From the NCBI GenBank assembly GCA_019638595.1, contig JAHBTJ010000010.1, positions 186,001 to 250,000 on the forward strand: DNA of 64,000 nucleotides. Direction: 5' to 3'. The position numbers were made by a program, and so were the translations under genes. Of the stretch, positions 1 to 9,866 are shown in pieces. How positions within the stretch are numbered: position 1 is the first letter of the stretch; each line of letters opens with the position of its first letter. This DNA comes from Chitinophagaceae bacterium (GTDB lineage: Bacteria > Bacteroidota > Bacteroidia > Chitinophagales > Chitinophagaceae). Below the pieces are notes generated by a model that worked only from the letters and a program-made list of their open reading frames with translations, was not told where the DNA came from and ran no database searches.

Positions 1-166
1 CTGTGCTTTTCCGGTTTTGCTGGTAGCCGGCCAAATAGGAACCCTCCGGTGGGTTGATCTTCATTTCGGCTGCACCCGCCTCCAGCACCTGCGCTTTTGC
101 CAAACCTGCCAGCAATAAAAAACAGCCGGTAAAAAGCAATACAAACAGCCGTTCAAACTTTTTCAT
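1..166 (-). CDS. Neutral/alkaline ceramidase-like protein, N-terminal fragment
   Basis: Only the first 55 codons lie in the window; the gene continues beyond base 1. The ATG at 164-166 starts a clear Sec signal peptide (KKFERLF followed by a hydrophobic stretch, likely cut after AKA before Q). The mature start, [21 protein letters not shown], looks like the opening of the neutral/alkaline non-lysosomal ceramidase fold, where an I-N/T-P-P-x-G segment and an AGY follow the signal peptide. Family members hydrolyse the amide bond of ceramides in the periplasm or outside the cell. Bacteroidota make their own sphingolipids, so a host or self lipid substrate is possible. The catalytic zinc site is outside the window, so the family call rests on the N-terminus alone. 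Confidence 0.55.
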   Translation of the reverse strand, partial: MKKFERLFVLLFTGCFLLLAGLAKAQVLEAGAAEMKINPPEGSYLAGYQQNRKST

Positions 167-226
167 ATTCACATTCTTTATCTAAAAATAAGTAATTTGC
201 TCTCGTATCAAAAAATAAGTAATCAC

Positions 227-1159
227 ATGACGTTTACGCGCAGAAATTTTATAAAGCAAATGAGCACCCTTGCGGTAGCAACAGGAACGCTTTCTTCTTT
301 ACCTTTCCGGTCCGGTGCTTTTTCCGCAAAAAAAAGATTTTTTGAAATTTCATTGGCAGAATGGTCGCTGCATAAAACATTGTTCAGCAAAAAAATAACC
401 AACCTCGACTTTCCCGGCATAGCCAAAAAAGAATTTGGTATCAGCGTGGTTGAATATGTAAACCAGTTTTTTAAAGATAAAGCGAACGATACCGGCTACC
501 TGAATGAATTGCTGAAACGCTGTAAGGATAATGGGGTGAAAAATCACCTGATAATGATTGACGGCGAAGGCGGATTGGCCGATCTGGATGACGCGAAAAG
601 AATGAAAACGGTGGAAAACCACTACAAATGGGTGGACGCCGCGAAATACCTCGGTTGCTCTACCATACGGGTGAACAGTTACGGAGAAGGCAGCGCTGAA
701 GATGTGCAGAAAGCCGCTATAGACGGGTTGGGAAAGCTGGGCGAATACGGGGCAAAAGCGGGTATTAATATCATTGTTGAAAATCATGGCGGCTACTCCT
801 CTAACGGAATGTGGCTTGCAGGAGTGATGAAAGGAGTTAATATGAAAAATGTAGGCACATTACCTGATTTTGGTAATTTTTGTATTAAGCGGGCTAACGG
901 GAAATGCGAAGAAGAATATGACCGTTATAAGGGAGTAGCCGAACTGATGCCCTTTGCAAAAGGCGCCAGCGCCAAAACATATGATTTTGATGCACAGGGT
1001 AATTGTATAGAAACGGATTATCTGAAAATGATGAAAATTGTAAAAGATTCAGGCTTTAAGGGGTATGTAGGCATTGAATACGAGGGCAGCAACCTCGATG
1101 AAACGGAAGGCATTAAAAAAACAAAAACGCTTCTTGAAAAAATACTCAAAACCATTTAA
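227..1159 (+). CDS. Tat-exported sugar phosphate isomerase/epimerase-like TIM-barrel protein
   Basis: This is a xylose isomerase-like TIM-barrel protein (AP endonuclease 2 superfamily), the fold used for sugar isomerases and epimerases. I chose the ATG at 227 because it puts a twin-arginine motif, RRNFIKQ, four residues from the start, followed by a hydrophobic segment ending near FSA; the longer reading frame from 197 would use TTG. Family features are visible: [20 protein letters not shown], the metal-ligand region [15 protein letters not shown] and the terminal VGIEYEG strand. Export by Tat implies folding, perhaps with metal, before transport. It is a single gene, divergent from the ceramidase-like gene and closed by a strong terminator. 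The substrate is not predictable; annotated relatives in Bacteroidota are usually just called sugar phosphate isomerase/epimerase. Confidence 0.8.
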   Translation: MTFTRRNFIKQMSTLAVATGTLSSLPFRSGAFSAKKRFFEISLAEWSLHKTLFSKKITNLDFPGIAKKEFGISVVEYVNQFFKDKANDTGYLNELLKRCKDNGVKNHLIMIDGEGGLADLDDAKRMKTVENHYKWVDAAKYLGCSTIRVNSYGEGSAEDVQKAAIDGLGKLGEYGAKAGINIIVENHGGYSSNGMWLAGVMKGVNMKNVGTLPDFGNFCIKRANGKCEEEYDRYKGVAELMPFAKGASAKTYDFDAQGNCIETDYLKMMKIVKDSGFKGYVGIEYEGSNLDETEGIKKTKTLLEKILKTI

Positions 1160-1166
1160 AAGCTCG

Positions 1167-1195
1167 AAGTCCGGCAATAACCAGCCGGACTTTTT
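1167..1195 (+). terminator. Intrinsic terminator after the TIM-barrel gene
   Basis: AAGTCCGGC, an 8-base loop, then GCCGGAC followed by TTTTT. The perfect stem is pure terminator geometry and begins 8 bases after the stop codon. Confidence 0.85.
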
Positions 1196-1308
1196 ATGTG
1201 AGCCCGGTTTTCCGGTAACAACTTTTTACAGCGTCGGTTTGTTTCAGTAACTTTCTATGGTAAAAATTACTGGTATAGTTTTTACTTTACTTATATTGAA
1301 GCTCTCAT

Positions 1309-2472
1309 ATGAATCAAATACATTTAACCGTAAGACGCTCCATTGAATTACTGGGACTTTGCTTGTTAATAGGCGTATTTACTATAGCCAGCGAAGTAAT
1401 TATGCCTTTACTGATGGCTTTTTTTGTAAGCCTGGTGCTATTGCCCATGTACCGCTTTTTCAGGAGAATTAAAATACCGGAAATAGTTGCTATTGTGCTG
1501 GCCATACTGGCTGCTTCGCTGGTAATACTGGGCATACTCACATTTTTTTCATTCCAGGTGGCGCGACTTGTACAGGATTTTCCTGAATTAGAGAAAAATA
1601 TTAACCAACATTGGAAAACATTGAGTAGTTGGATTAACAGGAATCTTAACATGTCGGCAGACCAGCAAATACAAATGCTGCAGGAGCAGGGCAATAAATT
1701 ATTGAACAACGCGGGCAGTTATTTGAGTGGCGCCGCGGTATCACTTACAGGCGTTTTTATTTTTGTAGGACTGGTGCCTATTTACGTATTCCTTATTCTT
1801 TTTTATAAAAATCTTTTACTGCGGTTTGTTTTCTTATGGTTCAAAAAGGAAGATCATCCCCAGGTTGAATCGGCCTTGCGTGGTACAGAAGTAATAATTA
1901 AAAGCTACCTGATAGGTTTGATGATACAGGTTACCTATATGACCGTATTACTGGGTGGGTTGCTGATGATACTTGGCATTAAGCACGCCCTCCTTATTGC
2001 CATTATCTTTGCAGTGCTGAACCTTATTCCCTATGTAGGAGCGCTTATAGGCAATGTTATTGGCGTATTACTCACGCTCACTTCCTCCAACGAATTGTCG
2101 CCGGTGTTTACCGTATTGATCTCTATAGCTGTGGTACAGTTCCTCGATAACAATATACTTATGCCACGCATTGTTGGCTCAAAAGTAAAAATCAACGCGC
2201 TGGTAAGCATTATAGGCGTAATAGTAGGCGGTTCCATAGCCGGTATTTCGGGCATGTTCCTTTCATTGCCTTTAATTGCCATTTTTAAGATCATTTTTGA
2301 TCATACCACCGAATTCCGGCACTGGGGATTTTTATTGGGGGATGAAAGACCGGGTTTAAGCCCCATGACCAACCCGGCAGTACGGCTGAGAAATAAGCAT
2401 GTGCGCAGGACAGAAGAGGCTGATGCTGAACCGGTGCCTCCCGAACAGGGGGAAGATGGACAAACAGGATAA
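1309..2472 (+). CDS. AI-2E family (PerM/UPF0118) transporter
   Basis: A 387-residue inner-membrane protein of the AI-2E transporter superfamily. It has paired hydrophobic helices at the N-terminus (about residues 10-80), a polar central domain (about 90-150), and a C-terminal block of helices with the family motif region LNLIPYVGALIGNVIGV near residue 240, then ISGMFLSLPLIAIFKIIFDH. Members export small molecules or, in some species, exchange Na+ for H+; the original autoinducer-2 role does not extend to the whole family. The tail after about residue 345 is charged and probably cytoplasmic. The ATG at 1309 begins a normal membrane N-terminus. The gene is convergent with the metalloprotease, only 11 bases from its stop. 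Confidence 0.88.
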   Translation: MNQIHLTVRRSIELLGLCLLIGVFTIASEVIMPLLMAFFVSLVLLPMYRFFRRIKIPEIVAIVLAILAASLVILGILTFFSFQVARLVQDFPELEKNINQHWKTLSSWINRNLNMSADQQIQMLQEQGNKLLNNAGSYLSGAAVSLTGVFIFVGLVPIYVFLILFYKNLLLRFVFLWFKKEDHPQVESALRGTEVIIKSYLIGLMIQVTYMTVLLGGLLMILGIKHALLIAIIFAVLNLIPYVGALIGNVIGVLLTLTSSNELSPVFTVLISIAVVQFLDNNILMPRIVGSKVKINALVSIIGVIVGGSIAGISGMFLSLPLIAIFKIIFDHTTEFRHWGFLLGDERPGLSPMTNPAVRLRNKHVRRTEEADAEPVPPEQGEDGQTG

Positions 2473-2483
2473 TTCCCGATCGC

Positions 2484-5400
2484 TCAATATTTAATGAACC
2501 TCATTACATCGTTCCGGTTGGCAGCCGTAATACGTATAAAATAAGTTCCCGCAGGAAATCCGGCTATATTCAACTTCCTGGTAAGCAAAACCGCTTTTGT
2601 TTTTTCGCTGTACAGCAGCTTCATATCGCTGCTGAAAAGCTCAATTGCCGCATTCAGCACAGGCTGCCCAAAATGTATGGTAATATTATCTTGCGAAGGC
2701 ACAGGGTATAAGTAGGGCGTTTTTACATCGTTGCCGGTTACTATGCTTATGGTTTTACTGTAGGAGAATACGGCATCATTGTCTACCTGCTTCAACCTGT
2801 AAAATAGTTTTTTGTACGGCGGCTGCTTATGCAGGTATGCATATTCAGCAGGCATATTGCTGTTGCCTTTGGAGGGCACCGTTGCCAGCCATGCAAAGTC
2901 AATTCCATCTGTGCTTACCTCTACCTCAAAATGACTGTTATTCATTTCCATGGCTGTAGTCCAGCTTAACTGTATGTCTTCATTTTTTAATGCTGCTTTA
3001 AAATCAATCCACGTAACAGGCAAAGCCGTGTTAATAATACCTGCCGAAAAACCCGACATCCCTGTAGAGAACCTGGATTTCAGCGTGTACCCGGCGCCGT
3101 AAGTAGTATGCTCTACTTCCGGATTTATTTCCACCTGGTCACTTTGAGGGTTCTGCGGGGTTATATCGCTTACAGGCACTTTTGTTTTTATTATTTTAAT
3201 ATGATTCCAGTTGTTCCCGGTAGCCGCTTCATATCCGTTTTTTTCCGTGCTTGTATAATAAAGCGTTATTTCAAAGCTACCTTCCGGGTTATTAAATTCC
3301 GGCTTCACAAAAAACGTTTTCCGGGTCAGGTATTGAGAAGGGATTTTATTCCAGAATGCCGTGGCAGAATTACCGCTCCTGTCTATTTTAATAGCTGTGC
3401 AGCCATAGTTCCAGTCGCTCAGGTTTTTTATTTTGCCCAGTATCCTGGCCGGCGAAGCATTATCATAAAAATAGATCTCACTGTAAGGTCCCAGGTACTC
3501 ACTCCTGGAATCAACATTTGAGCTTCTTACCGCGTTGCCGGTTAGCGCATAATTGAGCCGGGTAGCCGGTTTAATTCCCTCCTGGTAAAAAGTTATATTG
3601 GTATAGCCGGCCGCGCAATCCACATTTTCCTCAACGATCATATTAGCATCCGTATCCGCACTTCCGTCGCTATACGCTCCTATAATATCAACATCATCGT
3701 CCTGGTAGGTTTCATTGTCAAAGCAAAGCTCTATCGCCACATTGTCAATGCCATTCCAGCTAAAAGCTGTTTGAAGCGGAAAATCGTTCCAGCCATCCAC
3801 CGTTTCATAAGCCGGTAAGCTTAACACCTCCGTTAAATTCCCCGCCGCGTTTATATTTCCATCCTGAACAAGTGCAGCAATGGTAACCTGCTTCATTTTA
3901 ATATGCAGGTTCTTATATGGCCGCGTTGAATGTTTTTCCAGGAAAAAGCCAATGCTTTTAATAAGCCCGGCCTGCACTCCCGCGGCTTTTAATTCATCTG
4001 CCCTGTATAGTATCTGCGTTTTTTGCCGTGCGATAGAAGCGTCGAAAGTTTTAGCGTCATTTATCACAAAGCTATTTTCACCCACCATGGCAATACCCTC
4101 GCTGCCGGGTGCTACGGGGCTATGGTTGATCGTTTTGAGCAGGATGTTCATTTGAGGAATGGCAGAGCCTCTTACCGCGTTTCCTCCGTTATTGTTTATA
4201 GAAAGATCAAGCGTCATTTTCTTCTCCGGTTCGGAACTACCGTTATCGTATATCCTGATCACAAATGTTTTATTACCTGTAGTTCCCGAAGGAAATACGA
4301 TTTCTTTCCCCGAAGGAAAATCAAAATCCACCCCTTCGAGCGCTGTTGTAGCCGGACTGATATTTATAGTTGCCGTGGTGTTTGTGCCGGGAGCGCTACC
4401 AATGGTTAGCTTAAAAAGGTAGTCTTTAAACGCCCTGCAACCGGCTTTTCTTTCGCGCACGGCATTTATAACGGCAGTATGTTGCTCAAAATTGATCTTG
4501 GGAATACAGGCCGGGGCTTGATCTGTTCGCAATAAAGCTGTGGAAACAGTTAAAGATTTTCTTTCATCCAGTTCCAGGCTTGCCTGCATACGTTCTTTTT
4601 GACCCGGCGTAAAAAGCGTATAGCAGTTAGTATAGTTCATAAAATTACTTTCGGTGCGTATATTGAACAACGCTCCGCCATTGCAGGTGTTTTTGCCGGT
4701 ACGGCAGGCAAAATTTACCACTCCCGCAGGAGTGGCATTGTACGAAATAGGATCAGTATCATCTACTCTGTCGCCCGGTCCCATAGGGCAACGCGTTCTG
4801 CTGGTAGATCCCTCAAAGGGATGATAGAGGTTGAAAGCATGGCCAATTTCATGCGGTAGTGTTTTAGAGCCGGCTTTCATTTGTGTGGCAAGCATTACGG
4901 TTCCGTCTACAATATCGTCGGTAGGAAAATATGCGTACCCGGCAATGAATTGGCCGGAAGTGCCATCCTGCCCGTTAATTTTATTTACAACATAAATATT
5001 GTAATACCTTTTCTGATCCCACGCAATAGGTGTTTTAAAAGCAACATCCGCGGTATAATCGTTGCTGCTTACCCCGTCAGATACATAGGATTCATTGTCC
5101 GACATGTCTATCCGGTTAATTCCATTGGTAGGGTTACAATCCGGATCACGCTGTGCCATTATAAAACGGATGCCAATATCGCCTGCGGCATTCGTTCCGG
5201 CGGGAGTAAGCGAAGGGTGCGTACCGCTGTAAATTTCATTCAGGTAGCTGATGGCATCTGATATTTGTTCGTCGGATGGATTGTACCTCGACCCTATGGT
5301 TCCCCCGGTGTGCAATACATGAACTACTACCGGGATATAAGCAATGTTGTTTTTCTTTCGCTGATCCTTTCGTAAGGCCTTTCTGCTTTGTATGAACGAA

Positions 5401-5561
5401 GATATTTTTTGTTCGTTGGACAATAGCTTTTGCCTGCTGTCCCGAGATGATTCCTGCATTGATTTATGCAAGGCATCAAACCCACAAACAGGCTGGGAAT
5501 ATGCTGTGGCGGCACCAGCAAAAAAAGATGCTATTAAAATAACATAGTAAATAGTTTTCAT
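2484..5561 (-). CDS. Secreted M43-type metalloprotease with T9SS sorting domain
   Basis: A 1025-residue secreted zinc protease. Order of parts: signal peptide (cut near AYSQ), propeptide, and a catalytic domain whose zinc motif HEIGHAFNLYH starts at residue 237 and is followed by the Met-turn region NFMNYTNCY, which fits the pappalysin/cytophagalysin family (M43). Near 385-465 comes a Calx-beta-like region (ALEGVDFDFP, NKTFVIRIYDNG). A long beta-rich middle follows, then an FN3-like stretch near 870-930, and a type IX secretion C-terminal domain from about 950 (YPVPSQDNITI, PAGTYFIRI, ending in FIKY). It is therefore likely exported across the outer membrane by T9SS and anchored or released there. 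The zinc motif has Asn where most M43 enzymes have Gly before the third His region. It probably degrades protein for nutrition. Confidence 0.85.
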   Translation of the reverse strand: MKTIYYVILIASFFAGAATAYSQPVCGFDALHKSMQESSRDSRQKLLSNEQKISSFIQSRKALRKDQRKKNNIAYIPVVVHVLHTGGTIGSRYNPSDEQISDAISYLNEIYSGTHPSLTPAGTNAAGDIGIRFIMAQRDPDCNPTNGINRIDMSDNESYVSDGVSSNDYTADVAFKTPIAWDQKRYYNIYVVNKINGQDGTSGQFIAGYAYFPTDDIVDGTVMLATQMKAGSKTLPHEIGHAFNLYHPFEGSTSRTRCPMGPGDRVDDTDPISYNATPAGVVNFACRTGKNTCNGGALFNIRTESNFMNYTNCYTLFTPGQKERMQASLELDERKSLTVSTALLRTDQAPACIPKINFEQHTAVINAVRERKAGCRAFKDYLFKLTIGSAPGTNTTATINISPATTALEGVDFDFPSGKEIVFPSGTTGNKTFVIRIYDNGSSEPEKKMTLDLSINNNGGNAVRGSAIPQMNILLKTINHSPVAPGSEGIAMVGENSFVINDAKTFDASIARQKTQILYRADELKAAGVQAGLIKSIGFFLEKHSTRPYKNLHIKMKQVTIAALVQDGNINAAGNLTEVLSLPAYETVDGWNDFPLQTAFSWNGIDNVAIELCFDNETYQDDDVDIIGAYSDGSADTDANMIVEENVDCAAGYTNITFYQEGIKPATRLNYALTGNAVRSSNVDSRSEYLGPYSEIYFYDNASPARILGKIKNLSDWNYGCTAIKIDRSGNSATAFWNKIPSQYLTRKTFFVKPEFNNPEGSFEITLYYTSTEKNGYEAATGNNWNHIKIIKTKVPVSDITPQNPQSDQVEINPEVEHTTYGAGYTLKSRFSTGMSGFSAGIINTALPVTWIDFKAALKNEDIQLSWTTAMEMNNSHFEVEVSTDGIDFAWLATVPSKGNSNMPAEYAYLHKQPPYKKLFYRLKQVDNDAVFSYSKTISIVTGNDVKTPYLYPVPSQDNITIHFGQPVLNAAIELFSSDMKLLYSEKTKAVLLTRKLNIAGFPAGTYFIRITAANRNDVMRFIKY

Positions 5562-5902
5562 AGCAGCATTAAAACCATTAATTATATAATTATGCTCTAG
5601 ACATAAATTCTATAGGAGATTGTAAATTCCTGGTTTTTCAGAAGAAAGAGTTTGCGGATTATACGGGATATTCAATATGGCTGCCCGCTAGAAGGATTCT
5701 GAGGCTGCAATGTAGTCTGTAAATGCCTTTATTCCAAGATTCCTGTCGAATTTTCTGCCAATTCTTTTAAAGTGGAGTAGGGCCCCGGGGCCGGTTCCAG
5801 GCCGCAAGTCGCAGGTTTCGGGTTTATAGTTTGAAGTTTCGGGTTTTAACCTGTAACTTATAACCTGCAACCATAAACCTCAAATTTCAAATCCCGCATT
5901 TT
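5562..5902. other. Intergenic region with hairpin-prone short repeats
   Basis: This 341-base gap separates the phospholipase 3' end from the metalloprotease start. No gene is convincing here. It holds the metalloprotease's presumed promoter, without a clear TAnnTTTG box, a perfect 12-base palindrome GGCCCCGGGGCC at 5781-5792, and a degenerate repeat tract described separately. Confidence 0.6.
5805..5896. repeat. Degenerate intergenic repeat tract, copy 1
   Basis: A run of near-identical short words such as GGTTTATAGTTT, AGTTTCGGGTTTT and AACCTGTAACTTATAACC, followed by their rough complement (CCATAAACCTCAAATTTC). The two halves can fold on each other. The same vocabulary recurs at 37672-37850 and 47881-48020. 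The copy lies immediately after the phospholipase stop codon. Confidence 0.6.
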
Positions 5903-8419
5903 CTATATCGCGCCTCCCATCAGGGGATCGGTAATTCCTGCCTTGCCTGTTTCTACCCTGCCGGCGTACCTGTGCTCAAAATGATTGTTTCCCTTGATCT
6001 TTACACTGAAATCGTACCATTGCCTGCTTTTGCTAAGGGACAGCACTATGGTTGCCTGCGCGCCGGCGTTGATCTGTTTGGTTACGGGGGCAGACTTGTA
6101 AGCGTTGTCTGTAATCTCTACCGTTAGCTTTTGATTGCCATTGTTCCTTAATGCAAGCGCTGCATTGCCGGTAAGAGCTTTCGTTCCGGCCTTTTCATAA
6201 CCCAATAATATACCAACAGGCGTTTGTGCTGCGTTACCGGCAAACTCCCGGTAAAAGCCGTTCGGGCCGTACAGCTTTAAATGGTAGCTGCCATCCGCGC
6301 TTGTTGGCCATTCGTCCAGCAACTGGTCTCCGGGCATTACGGCGTATTGGCGTGGAGGCTCATTATTAAGCGTGTTGTATACATAAAACGGTGAGCCGGC
6401 TGCTTTATCGCCAAAAATATCCTTCCTGGCTTCAAACCTGATGCTGAAAGTTTTCCTGTCTTCGCTCAGCCTGCCATCGGCATATAGCTCATAGGGCAAT
6501 GCGCAGGACGGGCGTGTGCCTTTCTCCTGCCGGGGAAAATAGGGTGAAGCGCCGGGGTTACTATTCAGTTGTTTGATCTCTTCTGCCGAAAGCTTATGAT
6601 AGCCGGAAGGCAGTTGCTTAAACTGTGCTTTATGAATGCTTTCCATGAAGGTGTCTTTTTCAACCGGCTTTGGGGCGGGAATCTTTTCACCATTGTAAGG
6701 ACGGAATACGGATGTTATATCGCCGCTTACGGTACGCCGCCAGGCGGTAACTTGTTCCGACCGGATTTGCTTTCCTGTTTTGCGCGACAGAAAATGTTCC
6801 ATGAACTGTATAGGCGAAGTAAGATCAAATACTTCAGAGCATACATAACCGCCCCGGCTCCAGGGTGAAGCTACGATCATGGGTACACGATATCCCAGCC
6901 CTATAGGGCCTTCACGGTCTCCTCCCGAAGGCGCTTTGTCTTTCATCCATTGCTGAGTTTTGGCCACATAGTCAAAAGCAGGGTCTATTCCTTTAGATAC
7001 TTTCCCGCTGTTGGGTTTGTAAGGGTTGGGTGCTACAAAAGGCGGAACGTGATCAAAATACCCGTCATTCTCGTCGTAATTCAATATGAAAATGGTTTTC
7101 TTCCATATTTCAGGGTTTTGGGTAAGAATATCTATCACCTCGCTCAAATACCATGCTCCATACCAGGGCGACCCGGGGTGGTCTGAAAAGTTAGAGGGCG
7201 CTATTACCCACGAAACAGTAGGCAGCTTTCCGTTTTTAACATCTTCCCTGAACTGGTGCAGTAAATCTCCCTTAGGAACCTTCATTGTACGTTCTGTAGT
7301 GCCATCTGTATAAGTATAGTTGGTCAGCTTCCTGTAGTCGGGGTCATTCCTGTTGTCGCTGAATGCTTTTTGGTGAAGATTTTTATGTGTTTGTGATAGC
7401 TGGTTGTATTTTTCGAGCGAATATTGCTCCAGCGATCTTTCAACTGATTTCAACGCATTTCGTTTCTGGTTTAATTCCCGCTCCGTGCTCACCCGCTCCA
7501 CACTCAATTCCGGCAGGTCTTTTATTTTCGCTTCCAGTTCGGCTATAATGCCCGGCAGTTCCTTTTTCATTTTTGCGGCGTACTCCCGGTGCTTTTCAGA
7601 AAAGCGTACGTTGTATTGCACAAGCCATTCCAGCGGGTTGTTGGTAAAATTGGCAAGCCAGTCGTCTTCCTCCCCGGTAAAACCTGTGGAAAGACTTATT
7701 TCATTCTGGTATATCTGCCAGGAAATATTGTTTTCTTCAAGGTATTCGGGAAATGATTTCCAGGATGCTTCGCTGTTGTAGCTCACATCAGAATTATATA
7801 CGTTGGCTTTCAGGTTTCCGTCCTGTTTTTCGCGGATGGTTCCAGTCCAGAAATACAACCTGTTGGGAGTTGTGCCGGTAAGCGAAGAGCAAAAATGCTG
7901 ATCGCAAATGGTAAAAGCATCCGCCAGAGCGTAATAAAAAGGAATATCCTGCCTGTTAAAATATCCCATTGTTAAAGGCATATTATTACATTCTTTCCTG
8001 CCCGATTTTTTAGCATCCAGCCACTTGTCATGCCTTCCTTCGTTTCTTGCATCTGTCATATCGCTCCAGCCATGTGGCAGCGATCCCAGCCAGGTGATTT
8101 TACTTTCTTTAAGATCTAAACGGAACGGCGCGTATGTTTCGCCGGCCGCATTGGTTTGCGCCCATACTTTATTTTTGTCGGGCAGGGTAATAGCGCAGGG
8201 ATCGTTAAAGCCACGAACGCCCTGCAGGCTTCCAAAGCAATGATCGAATGAGCGGTTTTCCTGCATCAGGAAAACGATATGTTCGGCATCGAGATAAGTA
8301 GTTCCGGGAGCAGGGTTAATGGCAAACGCTTTTTGAATAGACGGAGGAAGTCCGCTTAACAACCCGGTACCGCCTGACAACAGGGCTGCTTTTTTTATAA
8401 ATTCTCTTCTGTTATCCAT
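5903..8419 (-). CDS. Phosphocholine-specific phospholipase C
   Basis: An 838-residue enzyme of the non-haemolytic, phosphocholine-preferring phospholipase C family (phosphoesterase fold), which splits phosphatidylcholine or sphingomyelin into phosphocholine and a lipid. The N-terminus NRREFIKK plus a Gly-rich hydrophobic stretch is a Tat signal, as usual for this family. Visible catalytic motifs are HIVFLMQENRSFDHCFG near residue 48, SLTGTTPNR near 187, and LNYDENDGYFDHVPPF near 450. A charged, probably coiled insert lies near 290-350. The C-terminus holds two beta-rich DUF756-like repeats (RKTFSIRFEARKD and LTVEITDNAY regions). The gene starts 3 bases after the YeiH-type exporter gene stops, so the two are very likely one operon. 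Confidence 0.9.
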   Translation of the reverse strand: MDNRREFIKKAALLSGGTGLLSGLPPSIQKAFAINPAPGTTYLDAEHIVFLMQENRSFDHCFGSLQGVRGFNDPCAITLPDKNKVWAQTNAAGETYAPFRLDLKESKITWLGSLPHGWSDMTDARNEGRHDKWLDAKKSGRKECNNMPLTMGYFNRQDIPFYYALADAFTICDQHFCSSLTGTTPNRLYFWTGTIREKQDGNLKANVYNSDVSYNSEASWKSFPEYLEENNISWQIYQNEISLSTGFTGEEDDWLANFTNNPLEWLVQYNVRFSEKHREYAAKMKKELPGIIAELEAKIKDLPELSVERVSTERELNQKRNALKSVERSLEQYSLEKYNQLSQTHKNLHQKAFSDNRNDPDYRKLTNYTYTDGTTERTMKVPKGDLLHQFREDVKNGKLPTVSWVIAPSNFSDHPGSPWYGAWYLSEVIDILTQNPEIWKKTIFILNYDENDGYFDHVPPFVAPNPYKPNSGKVSKGIDPAFDYVAKTQQWMKDKAPSGGDREGPIGLGYRVPMIVASPWSRGGYVCSEVFDLTSPIQFMEHFLSRKTGKQIRSEQVTAWRRTVSGDITSVFRPYNGEKIPAPKPVEKDTFMESIHKAQFKQLPSGYHKLSAEEIKQLNSNPGASPYFPRQEKGTRPSCALPYELYADGRLSEDRKTFSIRFEARKDIFGDKAAGSPFYVYNTLNNEPPRQYAVMPGDQLLDEWPTSADGSYHLKLYGPNGFYREFAGNAAQTPVGILLGYEKAGTKALTGNAALALRNNGNQKLTVEITDNAYKSAPVTKQINAGAQATIVLSLSKSRQWYDFSVKIKGNNHFEHRYAGRVETGKAGITDPLMGGAI

Positions 8420-8422
8420 AAC

Positions 8423-9682
8423 TTAACTAAATAAAAAGAATGCGATAATAAGTGTGATGATGATATTAAATAATTGCGCTAAAAGAAACGCGTATAAGGG
8501 TTTAAGACTGTTTAGTTGGAAGAGTTCCTTGAAATTGGTTTCGAGCCCGATGCTGGTAAAGGCCAGAACAAACCACAGCGACTGAATATTTTTAAGCGGT
8601 TTTTTAACTGTTGCTACTGTTTCCGGCGACAGCAGGAATGAAAAGACAAGAGAAGCGATAATAAATCCTACTACAAATTTCGGGAAGCGCTCCCATATCA
8701 TTTTTAAGGTAGGTTTTTCATATCCTGCCTCTGCGCTGTCTCTTTTAGTATAGGTCCAGTATACCGATATGGCAAAAGCCGCCAAACCCAATAAAACGTT
8801 TTGAGAGAATTTTACAATGGTGCTTATTTTCAGTGCTTCTTCACCCACCACCGATCCGGATGCTACTACTGCCCCTGTAGTATCAATGGTGCCGCCCAGC
8901 CATGCGCCCGTTACGGCTTCGGAAAATCCAAAATATTTTGCAATGTAAGGCATAAAGATCATCATAGGCACTGCGGTAATTAATACCACCGATACTACAT
9001 AAGATAACTTTTTTGAATCGCCTTTAATGGCGCCGGCGGTGGCAATAGCTGCGGAAACGCCGCAAATAGCTACTGCGCTGGATAGCATCATGCTCAGTTC
9101 CTGGTCTACCTTCATCTTTTTGCAAACCCAGTAGGCGAAATACCATACGGAAATAACTACCAGCGTTGCCTGTATCATGCCTTTAGTACCGGCCTTCAGC
9201 ACATCGGAAAAGATGATGGAAGTACCGAGTAAGATCAATCCTATTTTTACGAACATTTCGGTAGAAAGTGTTTTCCTGAACCATTCCGGCAGCGTAAATA
9301 CATTGCTCACCAGCAATCCTATCGCCAGGCTGAAGATCACCGCTTCGAAATTAGTTTCCTCAATAGTTTTATTTCCCGCTATTATTAATGCCAGGATGGT
9401 TAATATAAAAACTACGGGAAAAACAATGATCATATTGCGTATAGGCTTTCCTGTTAGCATAGTGCCTGCTACGGCAACAATAAAAGTGACCAGGAAGACG
9501 CCGCCTATCTGCAACAGGTTGGAGCCGGAAAGTATTTTGGTACCGAGCTGCTCAAATCCGTCCCAGCTATACGAAGGCAGCGGGAAGGATAGCCCGGCTA
9601 TGGCGAGTACGATCAGTGCAAATCCCAATAATACAACTGTCCAGTCTTCGGTAATGACAAAAGTCTTTTTTATGTCCTGCAT
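8423..9682 (-). CDS. YeiH/UPF0324 family putative sulfate exporter
   Basis: A 419-residue membrane protein with about 11 hydrophobic helices, matching the YeiH (UPF0324, 'putative sulfate exporter') family. Recognisable stretches are LLGTSIIFSDVLKAG, the conserved SSAVAICGVSAAIATAGA and GAWLGGTIDTTGAVVASGSVVG, and the closing SIGLETNFKEL. Real substrates of this family are poorly known; sulfate or small sulfonates have been proposed. The ATG at 9680-9682 gives a short cytoplasmic N-terminus. It is the first gene of the exporter-phospholipase pair on the minus strand. The coupling to a phospholipase C is unexpected and may mean that it moves a product of phosphocholine or sulfonolipid breakdown. 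Confidence 0.85.
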   Translation of the reverse strand: MQDIKKTFVITEDWTVVLLGFALIVLAIAGLSFPLPSYSWDGFEQLGTKILSGSNLLQIGGVFLVTFIVAVAGTMLTGKPIRNMIIVFPVVFILTILALIIAGNKTIEETNFEAVIFSLAIGLLVSNVFTLPEWFRKTLSTEMFVKIGLILLGTSIIFSDVLKAGTKGMIQATLVVISVWYFAYWVCKKMKVDQELSMMLSSAVAICGVSAAIATAGAIKGDSKKLSYVVSVVLITAVPMMIFMPYIAKYFGFSEAVTGAWLGGTIDTTGAVVASGSVVGEEALKISTIVKFSQNVLLGLAAFAISVYWTYTKRDSAEAGYEKPTLKMIWERFPKFVVGFIIASLVFSFLLSPETVATVKKPLKNIQSLWFVLAFTSIGLETNFKELFQLNSLKPLYAFLLAQLFNIIITLIIAFFLFS

Positions 9683-9725
9683 CGTTAAATAATCTTTACC
9701 GGCTAAAGTAAAATAATATTTTCAC

Positions 9726-9733
9726 TATCTTCG
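9726..9733 (+). promoter_or_regulatory. Candidate -7 box for the HAD phosphatase gene
   Basis: TATCTTCG is a 7-of-8 match to the Bacteroidota -7 consensus TAnnTTTG, in the divergent gap between the exporter and the HAD gene. The leader would be about 125 bases. No good -33 TTTG is seen. Confidence 0.35.
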
Positions 9734-9866
9734 CGTTATCACATAATAATGAGTATTTAATTTCCCCTGATACTCATAACCTCTTGCCTTTTCTTACAGC
9801 TTGTTTGTCATCGTCTGTTTTGCAACTGTTTGCTGCCATCATTTTTTTACACTTAAAATCTGATAT

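Noticed and set aside
350..787. Long antisense open frames under real genes, such as this one
   Set aside because: They follow the codon pattern of the opposite-strand gene and show no domain, signal peptide or upstream signal.
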